Counted from the first letter of the stretch, positions 7,047-17,472 are shown. The stretch: DNA of 47,066 nt from an uncultured Bacteroidales bacterium (GCA_903830915.1 CAIKVR010000073.1:1-47066), one strand, 5' to 3'. The notes: a model not told the origin generated them from the letters alone. Translations and numbers: made by a program.

Positions 7047-10000
7047 TTACATCTTTATCACTTTACGAATAAAATGCTGGTTTTTATCAGAGCTTATCCG
7101 AACAAAGTAGAAACCTGAATGAAAACTGTTCATGTCTAACCTATGATTTATTCCGAAAGTAATTTGGTGTGAAATCAGAACTTTAGCGACTTCATCAATC
7201 AATTCTACTTTTATTTCGCCATTAAGACTTCCAAATTCAACCAAACAGTAATTATTTACTACAGTAGGGTAAACCCGGATATTATCTCCTGTCACATCTT
7301 CCATGCCATCAGCCACATCCACTGAAATAATACCCGATGTGATACGTGAAGTATTCCATTTAAGTCCATCACCCGGAATAGCCGGAACAATACTCGAAAA
7401 CGATCCGACATATTTTGTTGCATTAAATATAACCAATGAATCACCTGCGGCAAATGCAGTTGACCCGGTGTTTATAATATTTAATGTACCACCCAAATTA
7501 ATTGTTCCGGTGGACGAAATAACATCATTTGCATTTGGTGATTTTTTAGCTTCAATAATTGTGTTACTTCCGGGATAAAGTGTCAGATTATTATTGATGG
7601 TCAGTTTACCAATTGCATTTACTCCCGGAGACAAAGTACCACCACTTGCGACTGACACAGCTCCGGAAATAATACCTGTACCGGCAAGTGTTCCAGTACT
7701 ATTTACAGCAACAGAACCTGTTCCTGTTCCACTTCCAGTGGTATTGACAATCATTAGTGTTCCATTGGATATTGTTGTGCCTCCCGAATATGTATTGTTT
7801 CCACTCAGGGTCAATGTTCCCTTACCCACTTTCGTTATAGAATTCCCGGTTATAGTACCATTGAAGCGTGAATCAATATTTTTATCTCCAATTACCCAGT
7901 TTTCGCCCCAGACAGTGGATGTTGCATTTCCGGAAAGAGCTCCTAATGTAACAGTAGTGGCAACTGCATCGCCTCCGTTTGTCCCTGTACCACCGTGATA
8001 GATACCAACATTATCACCCAGATTAATTGTAGCTTTGGCATAACCATAGGAGTTTGCAATTCGGAAATTAGTTCCTGATACACCTGTCAAATTCACAGTT
8101 CCGGTAAATGCCGACCAATTGCCAAAGAAAATGGTGCGGTCGATGGTACCAGGCAGATAAACATTAAACGTTCCTCCACCTGTCAACGTTCCCTGGTAAT
8201 TACAACGAACATCAGTATTCATCGTTGCATTCATTCCTGTCGGCACAATGATATTACTGTAAAAGTTAGTATAGGTTGAAGAACTGCTATACATGGTAAG
8301 TGTTGCATTTTCAAGGGTTAAAGAACCTGTACTAATTCCGTTTGTATTAGCAATTTCATCTCCCAATGACAGCGTTCCTGTTTTTACAATAGTATTTCCT
8401 TTAAATGTGTTGGCACTTTTCTGCAGATTCAAAATGCCATATCCTGTTTTTATTAGATTGGCCGTACCTGCAATCACACCTTGAATTGTCATTGTTGAAC
8501 TAACAAACTTACTACTGATTGTATCGTTTATACCATTCAAAGTCATCCCTTTGTTTGTTGACATTGCCGTAGATCCAGAAAGTCTGAATACGGCATTGTT
8601 CAATACAATTTCAGAAGGTGCTACTGAAGTATTGGCACCTATTGAGCTATTAGCCCCTGCATCGGCTATAGTAGCTACTTCCAATGTTCCTGCATTAACT
8701 ACTGTTTTTCCTGTAAAACTGTTTGTTGTTTGCATTGAAAGTACTCCTACCCCATTTTTTGTAAGGGAACCCGTTCCACCGATATTTCCTGTTCCGTTCA
8801 AGGTATAATTACTATTGGAAGTATCAAAAAGCATATTGCTAACCGGAAGAGTTCCCACCAATTTTACAGTTGGATTTGTTACTCCGGTTGAATCAAAAGC
8901 AATAGTATCATTGGCTACAAAAGTCACCGGGTTGCCATCTAATGTCCAGGCAGGAGTGGTTTGAAGATCCCATGTGTTAGAAGAACCATTCCAACTGACC
9001 TTTGCTGCATCTCTGGCAGCTTCTATCGTCAAATAAATAACCCCTGCGTTATTTACAACTGCATACTTTTGTCCGAAAAGTCCTGAAATCCCTATCTTTT
9101 TCAGATTACCGGTAAATGTCCCGGTATAAGCAATAAGTGGATAGGAACCCGGATAAACAACACCATTAAATTTATTTACAACTACGGTTATGGTGTCAGA
9201 AATAACCAGATTTCCGCTTATAACAATCTTATCCGATGGTTTCACTAGATTAGTGGAGTCGTTTGTAATATCGAACAGAGCAAAACTATTGGAAGGCATT
9301 GTGAGATTTTTAGCAAAAGTCAATGTACCTGTAGAACCTTTTTTTCCCGGTGAAACCATAGCACCTTTATTCAACATTACAGGCTGAGAAATTGTACCTG
9401 AGCCACCAAGTTGTGCCCCAAAACTTACCAACACAGGACTTTGATTCAATATTGAGTTTACATACAATGCTCCTTGTTCCACTTTGGTTGTATCGGTATA
9501 ATCTAAGGGGCAATTAAACGATAAAGTACCATTACCCGATTTGAGAATACCTGTTGAACCTGAGATATTTCCGGTACCGTTAAATGAATAGTTTAAAGCT
9601 GAAATCACTTTAATGGAGGCCGGATTCAATGTTCCACTCAAAACAACAGTCGTATCAGAACTGCCTGAAATATCGAACATCACATCATCACCTTGTGTAA
9701 ATACTCCAGAAGTTCCGTTAACCATCCAATTAGAAGTTGATTCATCCCAAACATTGTTCGTGCTATTGCCTTTCCATACACTTTTTGCAGTTTGTATGGG
9801 TGGAGTTGGCGGAGTAGTCATGCCCGATCCCAAATAATAATCGAGCATGTGTGATTGCAAATAGCCTTTTACAGTCATGCTATTGCGATATTCCGGATTT
9901 TGTGCCAGGGTATATAACCGCACATTAGTTGCTATGGGTGAAGTGAAAATAACCAGTTTTGAATAATCGCTGCTAGCCATTACCACTTCTTCCCGCCAGT

Positions 10001-11546
10001 CGCCCATAATGTCGCCATAAAACATGGGAGCTGCCCGATCGCTTCCTGTAGCTGATTCATAGTTCCAAGCGGTTAATGAACGGGAAACTGTAGAAGATGC
10101 ATAATCCCACTTTTCAATTTTTCCATCGTTGTAATTTTCGCTCAATACGTCACCATCCCACCAAATACGAAAGTTTGGATATGGAGTGGATGATGTAATA
10201 TATTTATTTGCCGGTGCATTATAAAGTCCTGAAAATGACCATGCTTCATAACCCGGAGTACGCGGGTCAATATCGCCGGCTTCGCCACGTGCTGCATCAC
10301 CAACATTGATAGTGGAATGTTTCCAAATTATTTTTCCTGTTCCTGCGTCGTAGTAATACTCAATCAAACCATCGATATTATCCTGCTGAATTCCATAACC
10401 TTGCAATCCTGCCCGATTGGGATCAAGCTTGCCCACATGCCAACGGTCGCCATGATAAATACCGCTTGCACCAAGGTTATACAGCAACGAACCGTCACCT
10501 TTCAACACAAAACCAATTTCTCCAATTTCATCTTTACCATCACCATCGAAATCCAGAATACGCATTTGATGACCATCGCTTCCTGCAGTAGTCAGATTAT
10601 TTTTCCATTTTTGAGTAATTGCAGTTCCATTATAGTCCCAGGCAACCATCAGGCGGTTAAACGAACCATCTGCATTTCTGTTTTTCATAAATCCAACCAA
10701 ACTGGGGGTTACTCCATTGAGATAGCCAATACCCATGCTACAAGCTAATGGTCCTGTTGCAAGATAATCTGTCGGGAGCTGAACCCGTGCTTTTTCTGCT
10801 CCGGTCATTCCATCAATTACGGAAATAAACTGAACATTACTATTCGCATTTGTAAGTGTGGATCCATCACCAAAAGTCACTCCAGCAGCTGTTCTTAGCA
10901 GTACTTCCGCTTTGCCGTCGCCATCCATGTCATATACAGTAAATCCATCCCACATCCCCACATCAATTACTGTCGGACCGGGGCTGATATTGTCTAAATT
11001 TAAACCGGTACCCAAATCTATTGTCCAGAGAAATGTTCCATCCTTTTTGTAAGCTTCCAGTTTTTCAGAAGCAGTTGTGAAGTCTATTCTATCCACCACA
11101 AAATCATATTCACCGTCTCCATCCAAATCACCTACAGAAACTAAATGAATAGAACTTCCGGCTTTCAAAGGAACTACCACACAGGGTTCAATTGCTGAAT
11201 TGGCAGAAAGTGTAAACATACCGCTTGCATCCTGCTCTATACTATTAATCACTGGTTTCACAAAGTAGGTATTGCTTAATGTGTAACCCATTGTGTTGTC
11301 AGTATAATTAGTACCACCCATAAGAACAGAGCTATTCTGCTTTACAGCAGTTGCACCAGCCACAGATTTGTATACGTTAAACCCAATATTCTTAGGGTCA
11401 TTCCCCAATAATCGCCAGCTTATAAAAGCACTGCTCGTTGCAGTTCGTGTGGCAACAACTCCTCTGCCAAGGTTTTCCATCCTTCGTTGGGCATTTAAAT
11501 TTCCAATGGCCGACACCAGAATAATAAATAAAATCAGTTTTTTCAT
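7047..11546 (-). CDS. PL11 rhamnogalacturonan lyase with beta-repeat region and T9SS tail
   Basis: A 1499-aa secreted RG-I lyase. After a signal peptide (MKKLILFIILVSAIGNLNA), the PL11 catalytic propeller (about 21-577) opens with the family hallmark MENLGRGVVA. It carries Ca-binding loops DLDGDGEYDFVV, DMDGDGKAEVLLR and DFDGDGKDEIGE, and ends near NPEYRNSMTVKGYLQSHMLDYYLG. Residues about 588-1390 hold repeated autotransporter-associated beta-strand motifs, such as TKVGKGTLTLSGNNTYSGGT. The last 80 residues (IRVYPTVVNN...IRKVIKM) are a type A T9SS sorting domain. PL11 enzymes cleave rhamnosyl-galacturonate bonds by beta-elimination with calcium. The repeat region roughly doubles the usual PL11 length and may display the catalytic head. 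The gene lies 95 bp downstream of GH2 but seems to have its own promoter, whose -33 box is inside GH2. Confidence 0.92.
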   Translation of the reverse strand: MKKLILFIILVSAIGNLNAQRRMENLGRGVVATRTATSSAFISWRLLGNDPKNIGFNVYKSVAGATAVKQNSSVLMGGTNYTDNTMGYTLSNTYFVKPVINSIEQDASGMFTLSANSAIEPCVVVPLKAGSSIHLVSVGDLDGDGEYDFVVDRIDFTTASEKLEAYKKDGTFLWTIDLGTGLNLDNISPGPTVIDVGMWDGFTVYDMDGDGKAEVLLRTAAGVTFGDGSTLTNANSNVQFISVIDGMTGAEKARVQLPTDYLATGPLACSMGIGYLNGVTPSLVGFMKNRNADGSFNRLMVAWDYNGTAITQKWKNNLTTAGSDGHQMRILDFDGDGKDEIGEIGFVLKGDGSLLYNLGASGIYHGDRWHVGKLDPNRAGLQGYGIQQDNIDGLIEYYYDAGTGKIIWKHSTINVGDAARGEAGDIDPRTPGYEAWSFSGLYNAPANKYITSSTPYPNFRIWWDGDVLSENYNDGKIEKWDYASSTVSRSLTAWNYESATGSDRAAPMFYGDIMGDWREEVVMASSDYSKLVIFTSPIATNVRLYTLAQNPEYRNSMTVKGYLQSHMLDYYLGSGMTTPPTPPIQTAKSVWKGNSTNNVWDESTSNWMVNGTSGVFTQGDDVMFDISGSSDTTVVLSGTLNPASIKVISALNYSFNGTGNISGSTGILKSGNGTLSFNCPLDYTDTTKVEQGALYVNSILNQSPVLVSFGAQLGGSGTISQPVMLNKGAMVSPGKKGSTGTLTFAKNLTMPSNSFALFDITNDSTNLVKPSDKIVISGNLVISDTITVVVNKFNGVVYPGSYPLIAYTGTFTGNLKKIGISGLFGQKYAVVNNAGVIYLTIEAARDAAKVSWNGSSNTWDLQTTPAWTLDGNPVTFVANDTIAFDSTGVTNPTVKLVGTLPVSNMLFDTSNSNYTLNGTGNIGGTGSLTKNGVGVLSMQTTNSFTGKTVVNAGTLEVATIADAGANSSIGANTSVAPSEIVLNNAVFRLSGSTAMSTNKGMTLNGINDTISSKFVSSTMTIQGVIAGTANLIKTGYGILNLQKSANTFKGNTIVKTGTLSLGDEIANTNGISTGSLTLENATLTMYSSSSTYTNFYSNIIVPTGMNATMNTDVRCNYQGTLTGGGTFNVYLPGTIDRTIFFGNWSAFTGTVNLTGVSGTNFRIANSYGYAKATINLGDNVGIYHGGTGTNGGDAVATTVTLGALSGNATSTVWGENWVIGDKNIDSRFNGTITGNSITKVGKGTLTLSGNNTYSGGTTISNGTLMIVNTTGSGTGTGSVAVNSTGTLAGTGIISGAVSVASGGTLSPGVNAIGKLTINNNLTLYPGSNTIIEAKKSPNANDVISSTGTINLGGTLNIINTGSTAFAAGDSLVIFNATKYVGSFSSIVPAIPGDGLKWNTSRITSGIISVDVADGMEDVTGDNIRVYPTVVNNYCLVEFGSLNGEIKVELIDEVAKVLISHQITFGINHRLDMNSFHSGFYFVRISSDKNQHFIRKVIKM

Positions 11547-11628
11547 TTGGAATTAGTAATTAGTTTTAAATTTTAGTTCAGGCTAATTATTAAATTAGAG
11601 ACAGGTTTTAATCAGTCATACACCAGAT

Positions 11629-11665
11629 TTATACAAATGTTTTAAATTTTGCTGTAAATTTCAAT
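11629..11665 (-). promoter_or_regulatory. Promoter of PL11 gene 1, overlapping the GH2 3' end
   Basis: Minus-strand ATTG (11665-11662), a 20-bp spacer and AACATTTG (11641-11634), followed by TATAA. The -33 box lies inside the last codons of GH2. Spacing and layout match the promoters of the other three T9SS genes, with a less conserved -7. Confidence 0.45.
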
Positions 11666-14635
11666 CTCAATAATTCGCAGTTGTCCTTTGGTGTTTAGAT
11701 TCTTAGGATCTTTAAATCCGTCCAATTCTTTCGTTCCGTTTACTTCAATCATATTCTGGAAAGCATCTTTTTCGGTACCTGAACCGGTAAGGCGAATGGT
11801 TAGCGATTTTCCCATAGTCGGTGTAACCGGAATATTGACATAGCCTAAGCTCTGTTTGGTTTCACCTTTCCACACCAGTTTGTTATCTACCAGAATTTCT
11901 ATCGGATAACTGCGTGTTCTCCAACCGGCTAACTTCAGGCAAACTTCGGATACTTCAGCTTCCTCAGTTAATTGATACTTAATCCAACCGGTTGATAATT
12001 TTCCATCGTTCATCCATTCAGTAGTTTCATTATCATCGTAACTCAATGCAACATTATCGTCATTAGTTCCTGCTGTAGCCGAAATAATATCAATTGCTTT
12101 GCGGCTTACTTTGAATGACGGTGTTGACGGTGTTTCACCGCGTGCGAGATAGGAAGGCAAACCATCAGAAGGCAGTTGAGTGCTAAGTCCGTTCAATGTA
12201 TTGAAAGCAGTTGTTTCGAACGAAACAGCATCGCTTTTCAATCCATCGGAAGTGGCAGAGACAGTTACTTTCCCTGCTTGTGTCGTTGTGCGGATTAATA
12301 CACGGTTTTCACCACATTCTGCCGGAAGTGATTTGGACAAAATGTAATTGTCAGGTCCCTGAGCAATACCGCCACGCCATTCGGCAGGTCCTGAAAGTTG
12401 AAAATTCACCATTGGATGTACATTCGGGCAGCGCTGACCTTTTGCATCGACGGCTTCCACCTGTACCAAAACCATATCAGCACCATCGGCCTTTACCGCT
12501 GTAGGACGATTGATTAAAGTGAGTTTTAATGAAACAGGTGCTCCTGCTGTCCTCTTACTATCCGAACTGACTTCTTTCAAGTCCCCTTTAGGGGATTTAG
12601 GGGCTATATAACTAATTGCTTTTAATTCGCCTTCCTGAAACTTCACATTTTTAAACGTGTGTAAGAAATTATAGTTTTTTTCACCATACCCCAATGATTT
12701 TCCATTCAGGAACAATTCGACTTTGTCTGAAGGAGAAACAACCATCACATCCTTTACTGTTCCGGGTTCATAGTTCCAGTGTCCGATAATATAAGTGTGG
12801 TATTTTTCTATATCAACCCAACCATCCCACATTACCTGATGTGCATAATAAGCATCTTTTGCAATACGCATAGCATCCACTTCGCCACTTCGCCGGTAAT
12901 TTTCTTCTCCACGGCAATGGGTATTGGTGTCGGAAAACACGATGTTTAAACCGCCTGAGCTCACCCGTTTTCCGGTTCCCGGTCGACAAACGAAGTAATC
13001 GTTCCAGCGGATTACATCTTCTTTGGCAAATGAATCCTGGTTGCGGTTGTAGTCGCTGGCATCAGCATTTCGGTAAAGTGGACCCGCACCGTTTTTATGA
13101 TAGGGTGCTGTAAACTCATCCCAGTATTTGCGCAGGGCTTCATCTCGGCAGTATTCGGTGGCAATCATAGGTTTGCCGGCACTGTGGTTAATATACAGCA
13201 TTTCACCTCCGTATTCAGCAGTTTTGCTGTTCAACATTTCCCGCGAACCACTGGCACGACCACCGTGAGGGTCGAAGCTGTCACGCACAGCTTTCATATC
13301 AGCCATGTGTTCTTCGCTGACTCCCTTATTTCCGCTTTCGTATAGCAAAACACTTGGACTGTTGCGGTTATAAATAATTGCATCGCGCATCAGCTCCACC
13401 CGTTGTTCCCAACGCCGACCGGTTGGATCACCTTCCGAATCACCGGCAGGAAACATTTGCATCAATCCTACTCGATCACACGATTCCACATCCTGTCTCC
13501 AGGGCGTAACATGCATCCAGCGAACCAGATTGGCGTTATCTTCCACCATTAAGCGATTGCTGTAGTCGCTTAGCCAGGGCGCAACCGACAGACCTACTGC
13601 AGGCCATTCATTGGTTGTACGTTGGGCGTAACCTTTCATTTGAAGTACACGGTCGTTGAGATAAATCATACCGTTTTTAAATTCTGTTTTGCGGAATCCG
13701 GTGCTGGTTTTTACAATGTCGACAACTTTGCCATCTATTTTTAATGTTGTATATACCTTATATAAATAACCGTATCCCCAACTCCAGAAATGAAGATTCT
13801 TTACATCGGATGATGCGGTTAATGTTTTGGCTGAATTAGGTTGTAAAGTCGCTTCATTTGCTGCAAAGCGTGCAATTTCATGTCCATCTATATCCTCAAT
13901 ACTCACTTCCAGAGTCACTTTTTGAGTGGCAGGAGTTTCATTTCTGACTTCCGATTCGGCATGAATAACAGCATGCTTATTTTTGATATCGAATTCGGTA
14001 GCATAAATGTATGTTCCGGTTGTTTTCAGATTAGAATAAAGCGGAAGGGTTTGATATACATTGCCCGTAACATGAAGGAAAACATTTTTCGGAATACCGC
14101 CATAGTTTGCATAGAAACTTTTATTATTCCACTGAAATGGGCTGTTGGTGGCTTGTTCATGATAATTCCAGCTATTGTCAACCCGAACTGCAATTACATT
14201 GTCGGTATTAAACTTTATTTTATTGGTAAGGTCGAACCCAAAAGCCATAACACCATTTTCGTGCAATCCTATTTTTTCTCCGTTTAAATAAACTTCAGCT
14301 GCCAGTCGAACTCCCTCGAACTCAATAAAAACTTTTTTGTCCTTATCCGAAGCCGGTAAGCTGAAATGTTTGCGGTACCAAACCATTGTGTCGGTCAGAT
14401 TCTCGATATGTACCCGAAAAGCTTCGTCTTCGTTGAAAGCATGCGGCAAAGTCACCGGTTTCCAGGAAGAATCATCAAATACCGCTTGTTGTGCATTGGC
14501 AACATCTCCGATTTGAAGTTTCCAGGATGAATTAAAATTGTAGGTTTGTCGGGGGCTGGCCGGCATGTTGTTTTTCTGGCTGTTGACGTTTGTCATCAAA
14601 AAGAAACAGGAAAAAATTAAAATTAGTCGGTTCAT
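11642..14635 (-). CDS. GH2 family glycosidase (beta-galactosidase-like) with atypical acid/base motif
   Basis: A 997-aa secreted GH2 enzyme. I use the ATG at 14635 rather than the GTG one codon earlier; a signal peptide follows (MNRLILIFSCFFLMTNVNS). Domains in order are sugar-binding jelly roll (about 25-190), Ig-like (200-315), TIM barrel (315-600), a DUF4982-like/Ig-like region (600-815), and a C-terminal discoidin-like carbohydrate-binding module (about 840-995). The likely nucleophile is E494 in ATEYC. The acid/base motif reads YESGNKG, so Lys437 occupies the position after GN where most GH2 enzymes have Glu; E433 may replace it. Residues 678-686 come from an interspersed DNA repeat. It starts 17 bp after the GH115 stop and is almost certainly co-transcribed with it. 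Galactosidase activity is inferred from family and context. Confidence 0.85.
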   Translation of the reverse strand: MNRLILIFSCFFLMTNVNSQKNNMPASPRQTYNFNSSWKLQIGDVANAQQAVFDDSSWKPVTLPHAFNEDEAFRVHIENLTDTMVWYRKHFSLPASDKDKKVFIEFEGVRLAAEVYLNGEKIGLHENGVMAFGFDLTNKIKFNTDNVIAVRVDNSWNYHEQATNSPFQWNNKSFYANYGGIPKNVFLHVTGNVYQTLPLYSNLKTTGTYIYATEFDIKNKHAVIHAESEVRNETPATQKVTLEVSIEDIDGHEIARFAANEATLQPNSAKTLTASSDVKNLHFWSWGYGYLYKVYTTLKIDGKVVDIVKTSTGFRKTEFKNGMIYLNDRVLQMKGYAQRTTNEWPAVGLSVAPWLSDYSNRLMVEDNANLVRWMHVTPWRQDVESCDRVGLMQMFPAGDSEGDPTGRRWEQRVELMRDAIIYNRNSPSVLLYESGNKGVSEEHMADMKAVRDSFDPHGGRASGSREMLNSKTAEYGGEMLYINHSAGKPMIATEYCRDEALRKYWDEFTAPYHKNGAGPLYRNADASDYNRNQDSFAKEDVIRWNDYFVCRPGTGKRVSSGGLNIVFSDTNTHCRGEENYRRSGEVDAMRIAKDAYYAHQVMWDGWVDIEKYHTYIIGHWNYEPGTVKDVMVVSPSDKVELFLNGKSLGYGEKNYNFLHTFKNVKFQEGELKAISYIAPKSPKGDLKEVSSDSKRTAGAPVSLKLTLINRPTAVKADGADMVLVQVEAVDAKGQRCPNVHPMVNFQLSGPAEWRGGIAQGPDNYILSKSLPAECGENRVLIRTTTQAGKVTVSATSDGLKSDAVSFETTAFNTLNGLSTQLPSDGLPSYLARGETPSTPSFKVSRKAIDIISATAGTNDDNVALSYDDNETTEWMNDGKLSTGWIKYQLTEEAEVSEVCLKLAGWRTRSYPIEILVDNKLVWKGETKQSLGYVNIPVTPTMGKSLTIRLTGSGTEKDAFQNMIEVNGTKELDGFKDPKNLNTKGQLRIIEIEIYSKI
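12582..12603 (-). repeat. 22-bp interspersed repeat read in frame inside GH2
   Basis: TCCCCTTTAGGGG plus ATTTAGGGG on the plus strand is a variant of the repeat at 3675-3696. On the coding strand it is translated as APKSPKGDL (residues 678-686), near the end of the DUF4982-like domain and before the next Ig-like domain. Confidence 0.8.
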
Positions 14636-14652
14636 CACGTAAGTTATTTAGA

Positions 14653-17232
14653 TTAATATGTATTTTTAGTCATTCCGGATTCTGAAATGTCTATGCGGCT
14701 CAATGCCAGTCCTGTATCCAGTAAATAAATCCGAATCAGTTTATCGCCATCTTTGTCGTTGTTCACCGGAATTATTGCTTCTGAATATCCGTGAATCACA
14801 TTCACGCTCCAAATCCGGTCTTCTTTGGAATGATTTACATCGACAAATTGTGGTTCCTGATTATCAACCGAAACTGCCATGCGTAGTGAACGACCGGCAC
14901 AAATAGCCTGAGCAGGAAGGCATTTCAACGAAAGAGAATACTTTCCGGCTTTTAATTTTACAAAGTATTCAAGGTAAGGAGCTGCCGAATAATTTTCTTT
15001 TTTGAAGGAAAGTCCGGTAAATGGATAGCGCGAAATACTTTTTCCGCCAAGTCCTAATCCTTCCATTGTATCGAGTTTTTCGTTAGCTATCTCGTGTTTG
15101 GTTTTGAAATTATTGGCTGACAGAGATATACGACCGGATTTTGTCAATGCTTCCACCGAAATACCGGGTATGCTGTCGATGTAGCGGTTTTTTTCGGGTG
15201 AAGGAATCATTGCAGGGTTGTTTACCATTTCCTCTGTAGCGACTTTTGGCATGTTGAATACTGCCAATTTGCGGGGTGCATAACTCATTATGCCATTCCA
15301 TTTGCCATTTTCGATACCGGTATTATAATACTCTGTCAAAGACTTAATTTGCTCAAAAGCGTCTTTCGATTTTTTTGCAAGTTCCAGCGATTCAGGATTC
15401 TTCTTCGATGCCAAATCCATACTCATTTCGGCATAAAAAATCTTTTGATTCATCAGCGCAGCTCCTTTTACCGGATATTCCAAAAGCTGGAAGAATGCAT
15501 TCTGAAGTCGGGCTGGAATTTGCTGTTTTACTTTCTCCAGCTTTTCAACCAGACTGGAATAGGCCGCTAAACGTTCCTTTTTGGTGTCAGAATCAAAACG
15601 CAGCATGCGTAAATGTTCAGGTTTGGCATTTTGAGCAAGTCGGAAATATTCTGTTTTGATAGCTGAAATATCGGGAGCTAAATCTTTTCCAAAAGTCTGT
15701 TCTGCCCAGGTTTGTGCATATTCATGCGCCTTTTCGGGTGTCCACCGGTTTACATTCCACGCCAAATCCATGAAGAACTGCGTTTCCATTTCCGAGGGTT
15801 TTATATCGCCCACGTTCAGCACCCACAACTTGTCAGCTCCAAACTGAAACGCTTTGGTCATTTCGAATGAAATAAGCGATGGTGACAGGGTGCTCAACCA
15901 CAGGTAATCGTGTGGCACTCCCCAATACGACAAGTGGTAATAAACTCCGCTGTGACCGCTGCGTTTTTGCTCTTCGGGAGTGGATAACTGACGAATATAG
16001 CCATGGTTGTCGTCAGGCCATAATAAAGTAACATCCTCAGGTATCTTCAATCCATTTCTGTAGATATCAAGCACTTCTTTGTAAGGACAAAACAGTTGAG
16101 GAACTTTTTCAGCTTTGCCAAAATAATGCTGGAAAATTCCCCGTTGGTCTTGAATTACGGTGTCCATCAAATGCAGTTTTCCTTCGGCCGTTTTTGGTCC
16201 GGGCATACCTCCGTCGTGTATTCCACGCATGCCAACGGTGTAAACCGATTCGTAATTTCGGGATGCTTTTACACGGTCGTCCCAATAGCGGAAAATCTGC
16301 GATTTATTCAAATCGTAACGCCAGTCGTTAGGCTTTGCTGAATACTCATTCTCAAAATTCTCTTTCCATTCAAAAACATTGTTTCGCAGCATTGGCTCGC
16401 AGTGACTTGAACCTACCACGATAGCGTATCGGTCGGCAACTTTCGGATTTTCAGGATAATAATAATATGCTTTGGTGCAATCGTGCATGGCCGGCCATAT
16501 AAAATTGGCACGTAAGCGAAGCAGCAATTCAAAAATGTGTGCGTACGTTTTTGGTCCGATATCTTTTATATCGGGATCCATGTTTTTAGCAGCCCATGGT
16601 TGCAAACCCCAGTCTTCATCATTCAGAAAAATGCCACGATATTTCACAGATGGTTCATCCGATGTCATTGTTCCGGGAGTTACATAAAGCGATTTGTGTT
16701 GCTCAGGAACTACATCTGCCCACCAAACCCAGGGAGAAACACCTGCCTGACGGGAAATCTCAAACAGTCCGTAAGCCGTTCCACGTCGGTCGCTGCCGGC
16801 AATGACAAGAGCCTGTTTCACTCCTTTTATCGGAGCATTAATTATTGTGATTGTAAACGATTCCCATTTATTTTGAATGCCGGAAATATCAAGCTTTTGA
16901 TTTTTCACTAATTGGTCAATCAACGCGGAATGTCCAACGGTACCGGCTATAAGGAGATATTCCCTCTGATTGTTGAAAGTCGTTATCACATTTGGCTTTG
17001 CACTACTTATTTGCTCAATATCACCTGCAATGGCTTTGGCTACAATACTGACAACTTCAGCATCCGCTGCGTCAATCAGAATGTCAGTCGCAATGTTTTT
17101 TTGAACCAGTGGAAAAGTTCCGGTTTGATATTCAGAAACAATTTTAAGACTTGAGGCCTGTTGCTGAGCATTCAGGAAAGGAGATAACAAAATAATAAGA
17201 AAGATGAAAAGTGTAATTTTTATTAGTTGCAT
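14653..17232 (-). CDS. GH115 alpha-glucuronidase family
   Basis: An 859-aa enzyme of GH115, a family known for exo-removal of alpha-1,2-linked (4-O-methyl)glucuronic acid, mostly from xylan. A signal peptide (about 1-22) is followed by an N-terminal domain with AGSDRRGTAYGLFEISRQAG (about 145-164). The catalytic barrel has GIFLNDEDWGLQPWA (200-214), FIWPAMHDCTKA (244-255), MRGIHDGGMPG (335-345) and LLWPDDNHGYIRQL (403-416), all highly characteristic. The C-terminal part (about 690-850) looks like a beta-sandwich. The length is normal for the family. It is the first gene of the GH115-GH2-(PL11) minus-strand set and divergent from PL26. In a pectin locus it may remove glucuronic acid from RG-I or arabinogalactan side chains rather than xylan; that substrate is inferred. 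Confidence 0.93.
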   Translation of the reverse strand: MQLIKITLFIFLIILLSPFLNAQQQASSLKIVSEYQTGTFPLVQKNIATDILIDAADAEVVSIVAKAIAGDIEQISSAKPNVITTFNNQREYLLIAGTVGHSALIDQLVKNQKLDISGIQNKWESFTITIINAPIKGVKQALVIAGSDRRGTAYGLFEISRQAGVSPWVWWADVVPEQHKSLYVTPGTMTSDEPSVKYRGIFLNDEDWGLQPWAAKNMDPDIKDIGPKTYAHIFELLLRLRANFIWPAMHDCTKAYYYYPENPKVADRYAIVVGSSHCEPMLRNNVFEWKENFENEYSAKPNDWRYDLNKSQIFRYWDDRVKASRNYESVYTVGMRGIHDGGMPGPKTAEGKLHLMDTVIQDQRGIFQHYFGKAEKVPQLFCPYKEVLDIYRNGLKIPEDVTLLWPDDNHGYIRQLSTPEEQKRSGHSGVYYHLSYWGVPHDYLWLSTLSPSLISFEMTKAFQFGADKLWVLNVGDIKPSEMETQFFMDLAWNVNRWTPEKAHEYAQTWAEQTFGKDLAPDISAIKTEYFRLAQNAKPEHLRMLRFDSDTKKERLAAYSSLVEKLEKVKQQIPARLQNAFFQLLEYPVKGAALMNQKIFYAEMSMDLASKKNPESLELAKKSKDAFEQIKSLTEYYNTGIENGKWNGIMSYAPRKLAVFNMPKVATEEMVNNPAMIPSPEKNRYIDSIPGISVEALTKSGRISLSANNFKTKHEIANEKLDTMEGLGLGGKSISRYPFTGLSFKKENYSAAPYLEYFVKLKAGKYSLSLKCLPAQAICAGRSLRMAVSVDNQEPQFVDVNHSKEDRIWSVNVIHGYSEAIIPVNNDKDGDKLIRIYLLDTGLALSRIDISESGMTKNTY

Positions 17233-17283
17233 ATTTATTAGCTCACAAGTCGATTATTTTAAGTGATGATAATTGCTCAAGGT

Positions 17284-17291
17284 CAAAATTA
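17284..17291 (-). promoter_or_regulatory. Possible -7 box of the GH115-GH2 operon
   Basis: TAATTTTG on the minus strand matches TAnnTTTG, about 52 bp before the GH115 ATG. No -33 box stands at the right spacing, so support is weak. Confidence 0.35.
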
Positions 17292-17472
17292 TCAAGCGAA
17301 ATTACGTTTTTTTTTATTCAATAAAACAGTAGTCGCCATAATATTACTCAATCAGTATGATTGTACTGTATGAATGTATGTTTTTCCATTCTTTTGTGCT
17401 GCATAATTTTCTTGCTTTGTGTAATTATTGACAACTATAGAGTTTTTTTATATAAAACAGGTTTTTAGCAGT

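Noticed and set aside
9613-9837. Plus-strand ORFs opposite the T9SS genes (for example this one)
   Set aside because: They are antisense shadows of long Thr/Ser/Gly-rich genes whose composition removes stops from the opposite strand.
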